Source: Bacteroidales bacterium
Lineage (GTDB): Bacteria > Bacteroidota > Bacteroidia > Bacteroidales > UBA10428
Direction of reading: 5' to 3'
Assembly: GCA_016926235.1 (NCBI GenBank)
Contig: JAFGOZ010000005.1
Span: forward strand, 1-47,437
DNA: 47,437 nucleotides
In this document: piece after piece, positions 26,248 through 35,032 of the stretch
Numbering within the stretch: the stretch's first letter is position 1
How the letters are laid out: each line of letters starts with the position of its first letter
The notes under the pieces: generated by a model
The model's database searches: none
Told to the model about the DNA's origin: nothing
The model's input: only the letters and a program-made list of their open reading frames with translations
Position numbers and translations under genes: made by a program

Positions 26248-27561
26248 ATGAAAAATGACAATATATACAACCTGTTTCTTTCTAGTGAAGGAATAGTAAC
26301 AGATACAAGACAAGTTAGGCCAAATTGTATATTTTTTGCCCTTAAAGGTGAGCGTTTTAATGGAAATACATTTGCATCAACCGCAATAGAAAACGGATGT
26401 AGTTATGCAATTATCGATGAACCACAATATAGCATCCAGGATAAAACCATTCTGGTTGACGATGTTCTTAAATGTCTACAGGATCTGGCAAACTATCACA
26501 GAAAAAAATTGAACATCCCCATAATCGCAATTACCGGCACTAACGGTAAAACAACGACTAAAGAACTTATTAATACTGTGTTAAGATCAAAATACAATGT
26601 ATGTGCAACAAAAGGTAATCTAAATAACCATATTGGAGTTCCCCTGACATTACTATCTGCTCATAAGAAGAATGATATTGCAATCATTGAAATGGGAGCA
26701 AATCATACTGGGGAAATTGATTTATTATGCAAAATAGCAGAACCAGATATGGGAATTATTACCAATATTGGATATGCCCATATTGAAGGATTTGGAAGTT
26801 ATGATGGAGTTAAAACTGCAAAAAATGAATTGTACAGATATCTTATTCAAAAAAACAAAATCATCTTTCAGAATAATGAGGATCATGTGCTTAGAGAGCT
26901 TACAAGCTCATATAACAACATTGTTTATTATGGATCTGATGAAAAAACCCTGGTTAAAGGGAAGATAATAAGTTCATTCCCTTATTTGACGATAGCTGTC
27001 TCATGCCCGCTGAATATTTCAAAAACAGATAAAACAGTTCGTACAAAACTTACTGGAGAATATAACCTGCCTAATATCTTAGCAGCTATTGCCATTGGGC
27101 TTCATTTGGAAGTAAACTTTGAGGATATTATAAAATCGATTGAAGTATGGGAGCCGGAAAATAACCGCTCTCAATTAGTTGAAAAGACTCCATTAAATAA
27201 TAAATTATTATTGGATTGCTATAATGCAAACCCAACGAGTATGGAAGCTGCTCTCACGAGCTTTTTATCAATCCCTGTCTCAAAGAAAGTATTAATACTA
27301 GGTGAAATGCTTGAACTGGGAAACGAAACAAAAGTTGCGCACCAACAACTTGTACAATTAGCACAAAGTTTAAGTCCTGAAAAGATCATTTTTATTGGTA
27401 AAACATTCGAAAAGCAAGTATCCGAAGACTCTACCTGCAATATTTTCCCTAATTCAAGAGAGGCATTGAACTATTTGAATAAATACCCTATAAAAAATTC
27501 TCTTATATTACTTAAGGGATCGAGAGGAAATAAGCTTGAAGAATTAATACCCGCATTATAG
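26248..27561 (+). CDS. murF: UDP-N-acetylmuramoyl-tripeptide--D-alanyl-D-alanine ligase
   Basis: This enzyme adds D-Ala-D-Ala to UDP-MurNAc-tripeptide, the last cytosolic step of peptidoglycan precursor synthesis. It has 437 residues: N-terminal domain with VTDTRQV (18-21 TDTR), ATP-binding GTNGKTT (97-103), then NNHIGVPLTLL, EMGANHTGEID, TNIGYAHIEGFG and the C-terminal NPTSMEAAL and LGEMLELG. The ATG at 26248 matches the family N-terminus; another ATG at 26239 would add three residues. Expression is linked to gldJ through a terminator that almost touches the start. Confidence 0.96.
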   Translation: MKNDNIYNLFLSSEGIVTDTRQVRPNCIFFALKGERFNGNTFASTAIENGCSYAIIDEPQYSIQDKTILVDDVLKCLQDLANYHRKKLNIPIIAITGTNGKTTTKELINTVLRSKYNVCATKGNLNNHIGVPLTLLSAHKKNDIAIIEMGANHTGEIDLLCKIAEPDMGIITNIGYAHIEGFGSYDGVKTAKNELYRYLIQKNKIIFQNNEDHVLRELTSSYNNIVYYGSDEKTLVKGKIISSFPYLTIAVSCPLNISKTDKTVRTKLTGEYNLPNILAAIAIGLHLEVNFEDIIKSIEVWEPENNRSQLVEKTPLNNKLLLDCYNANPTSMEAALTSFLSIPVSKKVLILGEMLELGNETKVAHQQLVQLAQSLSPEKIIFIGKTFEKQVSEDSTCNIFPNSREALNYLNKYPIKNSLILLKGSRGNKLEELIPAL

Positions 27562-27605
27562 CTACTATTTAATGTGAGTACAATCTTATTTTATAATCGA
27601 GTTCA

Positions 27606-28043
27606 TTATATTAAAAGAAATCTTGAGGTCATTCTTATTCCTTGTGATCTGCCAAAATACTGATCGATAGTGGACATCATTTTAGTGATATTAATTGGTT
27701 TTGCAAAGTATTCATCGCATCCAAATTTTATACACATTTCCTTATCCTTAACCATGGCATGGGCTGTTTGTGCAAAAACAGGAATATCAGGACGATGCTT
27801 TTTGATTAATCTTGTTGTTTCAAATCCATCTAATTTAGGCAACTTTATATCCATTAAAACTAAATCGATTTTAGGACTTCTAATACAATTTACAAAAGCA
27901 GCAATTCCATCCAGTGAATGAATTATGCTGCAACTGGTATTCTTAAGCATCTCATATAATAAGTGGTATGAATGCAAATCATCATCTGCAATCAGAATTA
28001 CTCTATCATTCCACTTATATAGCGGACTTGGTAAATAGCTCAT
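27606..28043 (-). CDS. Stand-alone receiver-domain response regulator
   Basis: This 145-residue CheY-like protein consists of one receiver domain with the acidic pair near 20-22, phosphoacceptor Asp65 (LVLMDIKLP), Thr93 and Lys115 (AKPI), plus a short tail. There is no output domain, so it would act through protein contacts or in a phosphorelay. The receiver is similar in sequence to the C-terminal receiver of the hybrid kinase at 459-2207 (IKLPxxDGxExxRxIKKxxP and GCDxYxAKPI shared). No kinase is adjacent. It converges with murF. Confidence 0.9.
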   Translation of the reverse strand: MSYLPSPLYKWNDRVILIADDDLHSYHLLYEMLKNTSCSIIHSLDGIAAFVNCIRSPKIDLVLMDIKLPKLDGFETTRLIKKHRPDIPVFAQTAHAMVKDKEMCIKFGCDEYFAKPINITKMMSTIDQYFGRSQGIRMTSRFLLI

Positions 28044-28114
28044 GGGTCTATCGGGCTTATTATAGGTTATCTATATATTTATACCAAAAAGCCCAAATTA
28101 GTAACCCGTTTTTT

Positions 28115-29143
28115 TTAAAAATTTAACGATTTAAATGTTTTTTTTCTTTTTAAATAGTATTGCCACACTATATTTCGCTTGTATATTTCGTTGTGATACA
28201 GATTGTTAACCCTTTCCCCTATCCTTTTTTTACGTATTAATCTTTTCTTTCTATAAAAGTCGATATGAGCCTTGAAAATTGCCAAAACATCTTTAAATTT
28301 TAACTTAAACAAAAATCTTAGGGCAGATATCATATCCATGCACAACCTTCTAAAAATTCTCGTATTGACATTTTGATGAGGCAGGTTTTTATATAACATA
28401 AATAGTGAATTCCGAAAATTCAGATAGGTCTTTCTGGGATTTCCCTTAGGAAGAGTGCCTCCTCCAACATGATAAACTGATGAAGATGGCACATATACTA
28501 TTCGATAACCAGTATTTTTTAATCTCCAGCACAAATCAATTTCCTCCATATGAGCAAAAAAATCATTATCAAACCCCCCTAAACCATTAAAAATTTCTGA
28601 TCTCACAAACATGCACGCACCTGTTGCCCAAAAAATGTCAGCAACATCATCATATTGGCCTTCATCTTTTTCGCAGGTCTCAAAAATACGGCCTCTGCAG
28701 AAGGGATAACCCAATACATCAATATATCCTCCCGCAGCACCTGCATATTCAAATGTATTTTTTTCATGATAGGCAAGTATTTTTGGCATACATGCAGCCA
28801 CATCGGTATTACTTTCCATATAATGAATAACAGGATTAATCCAGTTTTTAGTTACCTCAACATCCGAATTCAACAAAATATAATACTCCGATTCTATTTG
28901 TTTCAACGCATTATTATAACCTCCTGCAAATCCATAATTTTTGTCAAGAATAATGATATCAACATCTTCGCTATAATATTTTCTTAAAAAAGTTATTGAA
29001 TCATCGCTGGAGGCATTATCAGCTACAGTGATCCTGACTTCATCTGATTTGGAAAAATGAATTACCGAAGGAAGAAACTGTTCAAGAAATTTTTTCCCAT
29101 TCCAATTTAAAATTACAACAGCAACTTTAGTTTTTTTGTTCAT
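28115..29143 (-). CDS. Glycosyltransferase family 2
   Basis: This 342-residue enzyme has a GT-A fold: start KVAVVILNWNGKKFLEQFLPSV, a nucleotide-sugar motif around LNSDVEV, and the WbbL-like pattern EEIDLCWRLKNTGYRIVYVPSSSVYHVGGGTL. It probably transfers a sugar to a surface polysaccharide or glycolipid from a nucleotide-sugar donor; the sugar is unknown. The basic, aromatic C-terminus (rich in Arg/Lys/Phe) suggests membrane contact. The gene overlaps the acyltransferase gene by 17 nt and is last in the mtaB operon. Confidence 0.9.
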   Translation of the reverse strand: MNKKTKVAVVILNWNGKKFLEQFLPSVIHFSKSDEVRITVADNASSDDSITFLRKYYSEDVDIIILDKNYGFAGGYNNALKQIESEYYILLNSDVEVTKNWINPVIHYMESNTDVAACMPKILAYHEKNTFEYAGAAGGYIDVLGYPFCRGRIFETCEKDEGQYDDVADIFWATGACMFVRSEIFNGLGGFDNDFFAHMEEIDLCWRLKNTGYRIVYVPSSSVYHVGGGTLPKGNPRKTYLNFRNSLFMLYKNLPHQNVNTRIFRRLCMDMISALRFLFKLKFKDVLAIFKAHIDFYRKKRLIRKKRIGERVNNLYHNEIYKRNIVWQYYLKRKKTFKSLNF

Positions 29144-30026
29144 GTTCTTGAGCTTTGCGGTTTTTCAATTTCCATCTTCTGTGTGTCCATAACCATAATT
29201 CTGGTTTTTCCCTTATAATTTCCTCTAAAATCTCGGTATGCTTTTGAGTTATCTCATATGGTTTTGTTTTACTGGCATCATCAAATAACTTTAATATTTC
29301 CACTTCATAGTATCCTCTTCTGGGTTTTGAACATTTATAGAATATAACGGCTTGCTTGGTTTTCATGGCTATTTTCTCAATTCCAAGATAGACAGGTGTA
29401 TCCTGGCCAAGAAAAGTGGTCCAATATTGTGTTTCTTCCCAAATAGTAGACTGGTCACTTACAAATGCAGTGATTGTTAAAATCCCTTGCTTCCTATATC
29501 TTAAAATCGCTCTTATAATCCTTCGCATTTGAATGGGTACTACATTCATTTTCTTTCGCATATTATAAAAAACCCTTTCAAAGTACTTGTTAGATATTGG
29601 CTTATAAATAATTAAGGGAAGATGTTTATGATAGGCAGATAAGCCCTGTTGCCATTCCCAATTGCCATAATGACCTAATGCAACAGCCACGTCTTTACCT
29701 TGCTTATAGAGGTCATCTAATACTCCAGGATTTGTGTACTTAACATGTTTCGATAAACTTTCAAGATTAAAGTTTATCATTTTTATTATTTCCATAAACA
29801 AGTCTGCTAAATGACGGTAGAACTTCTTTGCAATGGATTTTATTTCCTCAGGACTTTTCTCCGGAAATGAATTTCTTAAGTTTTCATTAACTACTTTTCG
29901 CCTGTAACGAAGGATGTAATAAAGTATAACATATAAAAAATTGGATAAAATGTACAATATTCTTAGTGGAAGCAAGGCTATAAGCCAACAAAATGAATAT
30001 ACAATATAAAATAATAATAATTGCAT
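29127..30026 (-). CDS. Lysophospholipid / lipid A lauroyl acyltransferase family protein (LpxL/HtrB-like)
   Basis: This 299-residue membrane-attached acyltransferase has an N-terminal hydrophobic helix (about 1-40) followed by YRRKVVNENLRNSFPEKS. The catalytic HX4E motif is His119...Glu124 in GHYGNWEW, later YKPISNKYFERVF and FVSDQST. It most likely adds a secondary acyl chain to lipid A in the inner membrane. The order mtaB, IMPase, acyltransferase, GT2 is a tight same-strand run, with a 2-nt gap to the IMPase gene and a 17-nt overlap with the GT2 gene. Confidence 0.9.
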   Translation of the reverse strand: MQLLLFYIVYSFCWLIALLPLRILYILSNFLYVILYYILRYRRKVVNENLRNSFPEKSPEEIKSIAKKFYRHLADLFMEIIKMINFNLESLSKHVKYTNPGVLDDLYKQGKDVAVALGHYGNWEWQQGLSAYHKHLPLIIYKPISNKYFERVFYNMRKKMNVVPIQMRRIIRAILRYRKQGILTITAFVSDQSTIWEETQYWTTFLGQDTPVYLGIEKIAMKTKQAVIFYKCSKPRRGYYEVEILKLFDDASKTKPYEITQKHTEILEEIIREKPELWLWTHRRWKLKNRKAQEHEQKN

Positions 30027-30028
30027 AA

Positions 30029-30823
30029 TTATATTTGCATCATTGGGCCTACAATTACCTTAAATTCTTCAAATATATATGAATTTGAAGCAATTAATTC
30101 CCTTCCGTAAAAAAAGTTTTCACCACCCTGAAAATCCGAAATTTTTCCTCCCGCTTGTTGTATAATAATTATCCCTGCTGCTATATCCCAGGGATTTAAT
30201 CCATACTCATAGAATGCATCAAAACGGCCACAAGCTACATATGCCATATCTACAGCAGCTGATCCCAATCGTCTTAAACCATGTGAATTATGCATAAAGT
30301 ATTCCATGGTTTTAAAGAATGGTGCTATCCTGTGAAAATCAGTGTATGGAAAACCCGTTGCAATCAAACTGTCTTTAACTGTTTTTTTATTTGATACATG
30401 AATTTCTTTCCCGTCAAGATATGCTTTACTTCCTTCCCATGCATAAAAGCATTCCTCAGATACGATTTCAAGGATAACCCCCAGTACAACCTTCGTATCA
30501 CGCAAAAGCCCAATACTAATGGCATGAGGAGGTAATCCGTGGATAAAATTTGTTGTACCATCTATGGGATCAATTACCCAGTTATATTTTTCTCCTTTTT
30601 TGGAGATGGTTTCTTCTTCCACTAAAAAACCAGCTTCAGGCAATATCTTTTGCAATCCCGCTACAAGTTTTTCCTCAGAAGCTTTATCGACATGTGTCAC
30701 GAAGTTATTTGCTCCTTTTACTTCAATAGATTCCTGTTTAAGTTTAGTGGCTTCTTCTTTGATAAATTTACCAGTTGCTTTAACAATTTCCCTTACCTCA
30801 TCACATAGTTTTTCAAGATTCAT
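30029..30823 (-). CDS. Inositol monophosphatase family protein
   Basis: This 264-residue enzyme has the Mg-binding motifs of the IMPase/SuhB family: Glu70 with VEEET, DPIDGTTNF at 85-93, and WDIAAGIIIIQQAGG near 211. Family members dephosphorylate myo-inositol-1-phosphate, 3'-phosphoadenosine 5'-phosphate or related sugars, so the substrate is unassigned. It is encoded 12 nt after mtaB and 2 nt before the acyltransferase gene. Confidence 0.92.
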   Translation of the reverse strand: MNLEKLCDEVREIVKATGKFIKEEATKLKQESIEVKGANNFVTHVDKASEEKLVAGLQKILPEAGFLVEEETISKKGEKYNWVIDPIDGTTNFIHGLPPHAISIGLLRDTKVVLGVILEIVSEECFYAWEGSKAYLDGKEIHVSNKKTVKDSLIATGFPYTDFHRIAPFFKTMEYFMHNSHGLRRLGSAAVDMAYVACGRFDAFYEYGLNPWDIAAGIIIIQQAGGKISDFQGGENFFYGRELIASNSYIFEEFKVIVGPMMQI

Positions 30824-30835
30824 ATTTTCAGTTAG

Positions 30836-32119
30836 TTATAGTGTTACTAATACATTCCCGGATCTAGAAATTTCTTTTAAAGATGCTCTTTTTACTTTAC
30901 CAACCAATACTTTTTTAAATTCATGTTCAACACGTATATAATTCTCTGTGAATCCTTCTATCATACCATTATTCACAGTTGATTCAAACAGCACTTTATA
31001 ATCATCTCCAAGATGTGAAGTATAAAATTGATTTCTCTTTTTCTCTGACAATTCCTGAAGCATATTACTTCTGCTCGCTTTTACTTTATATTCAATCTTG
31101 TGAGGAAATTTGCTCGCTTTTGCCCTTTCCCTGTCAGAATATGTAAAGACATGAAGATAAGAAATGTTTGCTTTCTCAAGTAATTGATATGTTTTCTCAA
31201 AATCCTTATCTTCTTCGCCCGGAAAGCCTGCAATAATATCAACACCAATGCAGGCATTAGTAATTCTTGACTGAATCAGATCAACCCGGTCCAGGAATAA
31301 TGAAGTATCGTATTTTCTTTGCATGAGCCGAAGTACTTTATCACAACCAGATTGTAGTGGCATATGAAAATGAGGCATAAACCTCTTTGAACCTGCTACA
31401 AACTCAATGATTTCATTTGAAAGCAGATTTGGTTCGATGGAAGATATTCTGTAGCGCTCAACATCTGTTAAGGATTCGAGAGCTCTTATCAAATCGATAA
31501 ATGTATCACCTGTAGTTCTCCCAAAATCTCCTATATTAATTCCTGTAAGTACAATCTCTTTTATGCCTCCTGAGGCTATTTTATTGGCTGCATCAACTGC
31601 TTGTTCTATGCTTATATTACGACTCCTCCCTCTTGCGTATGGCACAGTGCAATATGTACAAAAGTAATCACATCCATCCTGCACTTTCAAAAAAGAGCGT
31701 GTACGATCGTCTACGGAATATGATATATGAAAGGTATCATCTTGATCTTTTGTACTAATAACAGGTTTTGTATGATCGGTTGAATTAATATAGTCAAATA
31801 TTCTGAACTTTTCTTCATTTCCAAGAATCAGGTCAACCCCCGGTATTCTTGCCACTTCACTGGCATTTAGTTGAGTATAACATCCTACAACTGCTATAAG
31901 CGCTTCAGGGGCAACCCGGGTAATTTTACGAATGAGATAACGACTTTTTTTATCTGCTATCTGAGTAACCGTACAAGTATTTATAATATACACATCAGCT
32001 TTTTCACCAATTTCAACCCTTTTATACCCTCTTTTAGCAAATTCCCTTGCAATAGTAGAGGTTTCAGTAAAATTCAACTTACAACCCAGTGTATAAAAAG
32101 CTACTTTCTTATTGTTCAT
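30836..32119 (-). CDS. mtaB: tRNA (N6-threonylcarbamoyladenosine37-C2) methylthiotransferase
   Basis: This enzyme converts t6A37 to ms2t6A37 in tRNAs reading ANN codons. It has about 427 residues with an N-terminal MTTase domain holding Cys13, Cys49 and Cys80 for one 4Fe-4S cluster, then the radical SAM motif Cys150-x3-Cys154-x2-Cys157 (CDYFCTYC). A TRAM-like C-terminal portion follows. The opening KVAFYTLGCKLN and VPYARGRSRN fit MtaB rather than MiaB or RimO. The ATG at 32131 would add four residues (MSEF). It heads a four-gene operon with a candidate -7 box upstream. Confidence 0.95.
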   Translation of the reverse strand: MNNKKVAFYTLGCKLNFTETSTIAREFAKRGYKRVEIGEKADVYIINTCTVTQIADKKSRYLIRKITRVAPEALIAVVGCYTQLNASEVARIPGVDLILGNEEKFRIFDYINSTDHTKPVISTKDQDDTFHISYSVDDRTRSFLKVQDGCDYFCTYCTVPYARGRSRNISIEQAVDAANKIASGGIKEIVLTGINIGDFGRTTGDTFIDLIRALESLTDVERYRISSIEPNLLSNEIIEFVAGSKRFMPHFHMPLQSGCDKVLRLMQRKYDTSLFLDRVDLIQSRITNACIGVDIIAGFPGEEDKDFEKTYQLLEKANISYLHVFTYSDRERAKASKFPHKIEYKVKASRSNMLQELSEKKRNQFYTSHLGDDYKVLFESTVNNGMIEGFTENYIRVEHEFKKVLVGKVKRASLKEISRSGNVLVTL

Positions 32120-32163
32120 AAACTCACTCATCCAACTTGATAATCAGATCACTAATAGGTTTG

Positions 32164-32171
32164 CAAAGGTA
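32164..32171 (-). promoter_or_regulatory. Candidate -7 box for the mtaB operon
   Basis: TACCTTTG on the minus strand is identical to the octamer upstream of phosphofructokinase and lies 33-45 bp before the mtaB start. No clear -33 element was found. Confidence 0.4.
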
Positions 32172-32244
32172 TTAATAATATCAGTAATTTATAAGTTTTC
32201 GTAAATAAAATATAAAGGTTTAAAGTAATGAAACATATAATGAC

Positions 32245-34317
32245 TTAACTTAACTTTCTATTCTTATAATACTTAAAAACTTCCTCCTGCGAACGAAATC
32301 CCTTTGTGTTTATCCTGCCCTTTTTATATGGGTTGTCTTGTTTCTCATTGATTATCCTTGCTTTAACATCATCCTTTAATTGTATGTTCAAAATGGTTTT
32401 GAGTTCATTTTTTAAATCCTGATCATATATTGGACATGTAGCTTCAATACGGTGGTCTAAATTACGAGGCATCCAATCGGCTGAGGATATAAAGTACAGT
32501 TCATTCCCATTATTACAAAAAACAAATATACGTGCATGTTCCAGATACTTATCAACAATACTTATAGCTTCAATATTATCACTAAATCCAGGTACTCCTG
32601 GAGTAAGAGAACACATCCCACGAACAATAATTTTTATTTTTACACCCGAAGCATGGGCTTTATAGAGCTTACTAATCATTTCCTTATCCACAAGACTGTT
32701 TACTTTGAGAATGATATATGCCTCTTTTCCAGATTTTGCATTTCGAATCTCATTTTCAATAAGCTTATACATTTTCTTTCTGGTGAATAAAGGTGATAAA
32801 ATTAAATGGTTGTATTTGTTATTGATTATTGGATTCTCAAAGAAATTAAAGGCTTTGGCCACATCGGAGGTTATTCGTCTATCGCTTGTCATTAGTGTTA
32901 GGTCAGAATATACCAGGGCATTCCCTTCATGAAAATTACCTGTGCTTATACATGCATATTGCATCAGTTTTCTATTTTCACGTCTTGTGATTAAAGTGAG
33001 TTTAGCATGTACTTTATACCCAGGTATTCCAAATAATACTTTGGCACCAACCTCTTCAAGCTTTCTGGACCAATGGATATTTGATTCCTCATCGAACCGG
33101 GCTTGCAACTCAATAACCACGGTTACAAGCTTTCCATTCCGGGCTGCCGAAATAAGTGCATTTATCACTTTTGAGTTACGAGCAGCCCTGTATACTGTAG
33201 TTTTTATAGATTTTACATTGGGATCAATAGCTGCCTCCCTTAAAAGGTTGATATAATGATCAAATTTATGATAGGGACAATGTAAAAAGATATCTCTCGA
33301 TGCAATAACCGGGAATTTACTTTCACTTGGATATAAAAGTTCATGTTTCAAAGGAGAAACATTTTTATATTTCAAGTGATCACCCCCAATACGCGGAAAA
33401 TTCATATAATCTTTAAAATTGTGGTAACGTCCTCCCGGTATCAGGTTATCCTCATTTCCCAAACCCAATTTTGATATGATATACTTTAACATATCAGGAG
33501 CAATATCCTGATCATATACAAAACGTACAGGCTGCCCATGGCTACGACTACTAACACCCTTGGATATTTTTTCAAGTATACTGATTGACAGATCGTTGTC
33601 AATATCCAGTTCGGCATCACGGGTAAGTTTGATTGTGTATGCCTCAATTTTATCATATTGAAAGATAGCAAATACATCCCTTAAACAGTATCTTATCAGG
33701 TCGTCCAGAATAATGATAAAACGTTTTTCTCCTTTTGATGGTAAAACAATAAACCTTGACACGACATCTGTAGGTATTTCCAGTAAAGCATAATCAATCT
33801 GGTGTGTCTCATCCCGGGTTAGTTTTGTGGCAAAATAAATAGACTTATCCTTTAAATATGGGAATTCTTCAACATTCGAAAGCATTATGGGTGAAAGCTG
33901 TGAAAGGACATTATCGTCGAAATACTCTTTCACATACTCTATTTGCGATTTCGACAATTGCGTTTCATTAATAAGGAAAATATTCTCATTTTTCAGTTCT
34001 TCAAGAATGTCAGAGTAAATACTTTGAAATTGTTTTTGTAGCTCAAGAACTTTATTCTGAATAAGACCTAAAATACGTTTTGGTCTTTCCGGATTGGTTT
34101 TTTTTGTTTGTTCTTCAATATCAATCATTCGCTTAATTGATGCCACACGTACTTTAAAAAACTCATCAAGGTTATTTGAAAAGATTCCTAAGAAATGCAA
34201 TCGTTCCAATAAAGGCACAGTTACATCAGCTGCTTCCTGCAATACTCTTTCGTTGAAAGAAAGCCAGCTTATCTCCCTGTTTATAATATTTCTACTAATT
34301 GCCATACTGTATGCCAT
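32245..34317 (-). CDS. ppk1: Polyphosphate kinase 1
   Basis: This enzyme reversibly makes polyphosphate from ATP. It has 690 residues: N-terminal REISWLSFNERVLQEA, the phosphohistidine site near residue 437 (YKVHAKLTLITRRE), and a second conserved His near 594 (YLEHARIF), at spacing close to the E. coli enzyme. The C-terminus ends with a basic tail. The ATG at 34317 is chosen; ATG at 34305 is possible, and the frame extends to a GTG at 34368 that is unlikely. It is encoded just downstream of a SixA-like phosphatase gene. Confidence 0.95.
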   Translation of the reverse strand: MAYSMAISRNIINREISWLSFNERVLQEAADVTVPLLERLHFLGIFSNNLDEFFKVRVASIKRMIDIEEQTKKTNPERPKRILGLIQNKVLELQKQFQSIYSDILEELKNENIFLINETQLSKSQIEYVKEYFDDNVLSQLSPIMLSNVEEFPYLKDKSIYFATKLTRDETHQIDYALLEIPTDVVSRFIVLPSKGEKRFIIILDDLIRYCLRDVFAIFQYDKIEAYTIKLTRDAELDIDNDLSISILEKISKGVSSRSHGQPVRFVYDQDIAPDMLKYIISKLGLGNEDNLIPGGRYHNFKDYMNFPRIGGDHLKYKNVSPLKHELLYPSESKFPVIASRDIFLHCPYHKFDHYINLLREAAIDPNVKSIKTTVYRAARNSKVINALISAARNGKLVTVVIELQARFDEESNIHWSRKLEEVGAKVLFGIPGYKVHAKLTLITRRENRKLMQYACISTGNFHEGNALVYSDLTLMTSDRRITSDVAKAFNFFENPIINNKYNHLILSPLFTRKKMYKLIENEIRNAKSGKEAYIILKVNSLVDKEMISKLYKAHASGVKIKIIVRGMCSLTPGVPGFSDNIEAISIVDKYLEHARIFVFCNNGNELYFISSADWMPRNLDHRIEATCPIYDQDLKNELKTILNIQLKDDVKARIINEKQDNPYKKGRINTKGFRSQEEVFKYYKNRKLS

Positions 34318-34394
34318 ATATATACGAAGATACAAAAAAATACTGTGTGAAATTACGAAACCCCTCACTTAGTTATAGGGAGCAATAATATTAA

Positions 34395-34886
34395 TCAGTC
34401 CTTCCTGGGATAATCAAAATCTTCCATAACCCGGGTGGATTTACTTATCTCATTCCATCGGTTCACATCAAACCTAAGACTAACAACTGCCGCTGTGGGC
34501 ATATCATTAATGGTATTTTTTACAAATTGATTAGCAAAAGAAGTAAAAGAAGGATTATGACCAAAAATCATTAATGAATTAATACTTTCATCAACTGAAT
34601 GTAACACCTTGAGAATTTCCTCCTGATAAGACAGATACAGTCTGTCATCAATCTGAAAAGATTTAAAAGAAATTCCTAATGTTTTGCTGAAAATTATAGC
34701 CGTGTAAAGAGCCCTGTTTGCCGGACTTGAGATTATCAATTCAGGTTTATACCCTTTATTCAATATCCTTTCGGCCATAGTATATGCATTATGGATGCCT
34801 CTTTCGGTTAGTGGTCTGTCTTCATCCATCACATCGGAATAATCCCATGAAGATTTCCCATGCCTGACAATATGAAGTTCCTTCAT
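34395..34886 (-). CDS. SixA-type histidine phosphatase family protein
   Basis: This 163-residue protein of the phosphoglycerate-mutase superfamily has the catalytic His9 in IVRHGKSSW and a second His110 in FGHNPSF. The short length and the RPLTERGIHNA pattern fit SixA, which dephosphorylates phosphohistidine on signalling proteins; small-molecule phosphatase activity cannot be excluded. It sits upstream of ppk1 on the same strand, with 78 nt to the ppk1 ATG. Confidence 0.87.
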   Translation of the reverse strand: MKELHIVRHGKSSWDYSDVMDEDRPLTERGIHNAYTMAERILNKGYKPELIISSPANRALYTAIIFSKTLGISFKSFQIDDRLYLSYQEEILKVLHSVDESINSLMIFGHNPSFTSFANQFVKNTINDMPTAAVVSLRFDVNRWNEISKSTRVMEDFDYPRKD

Positions 34887-35032
34887 AGTAATATTTTCTT
34901 AAAACCAGTTTATATAAATCAGCAAATATTATAACAAAATACTTCGTAAAGCGCATTCAATGGTTCAATGGATTTCAAAACTTCACATATAATTATGTAG
35001 TTTCTAATCATTAAAACTTGATATACAGAACT

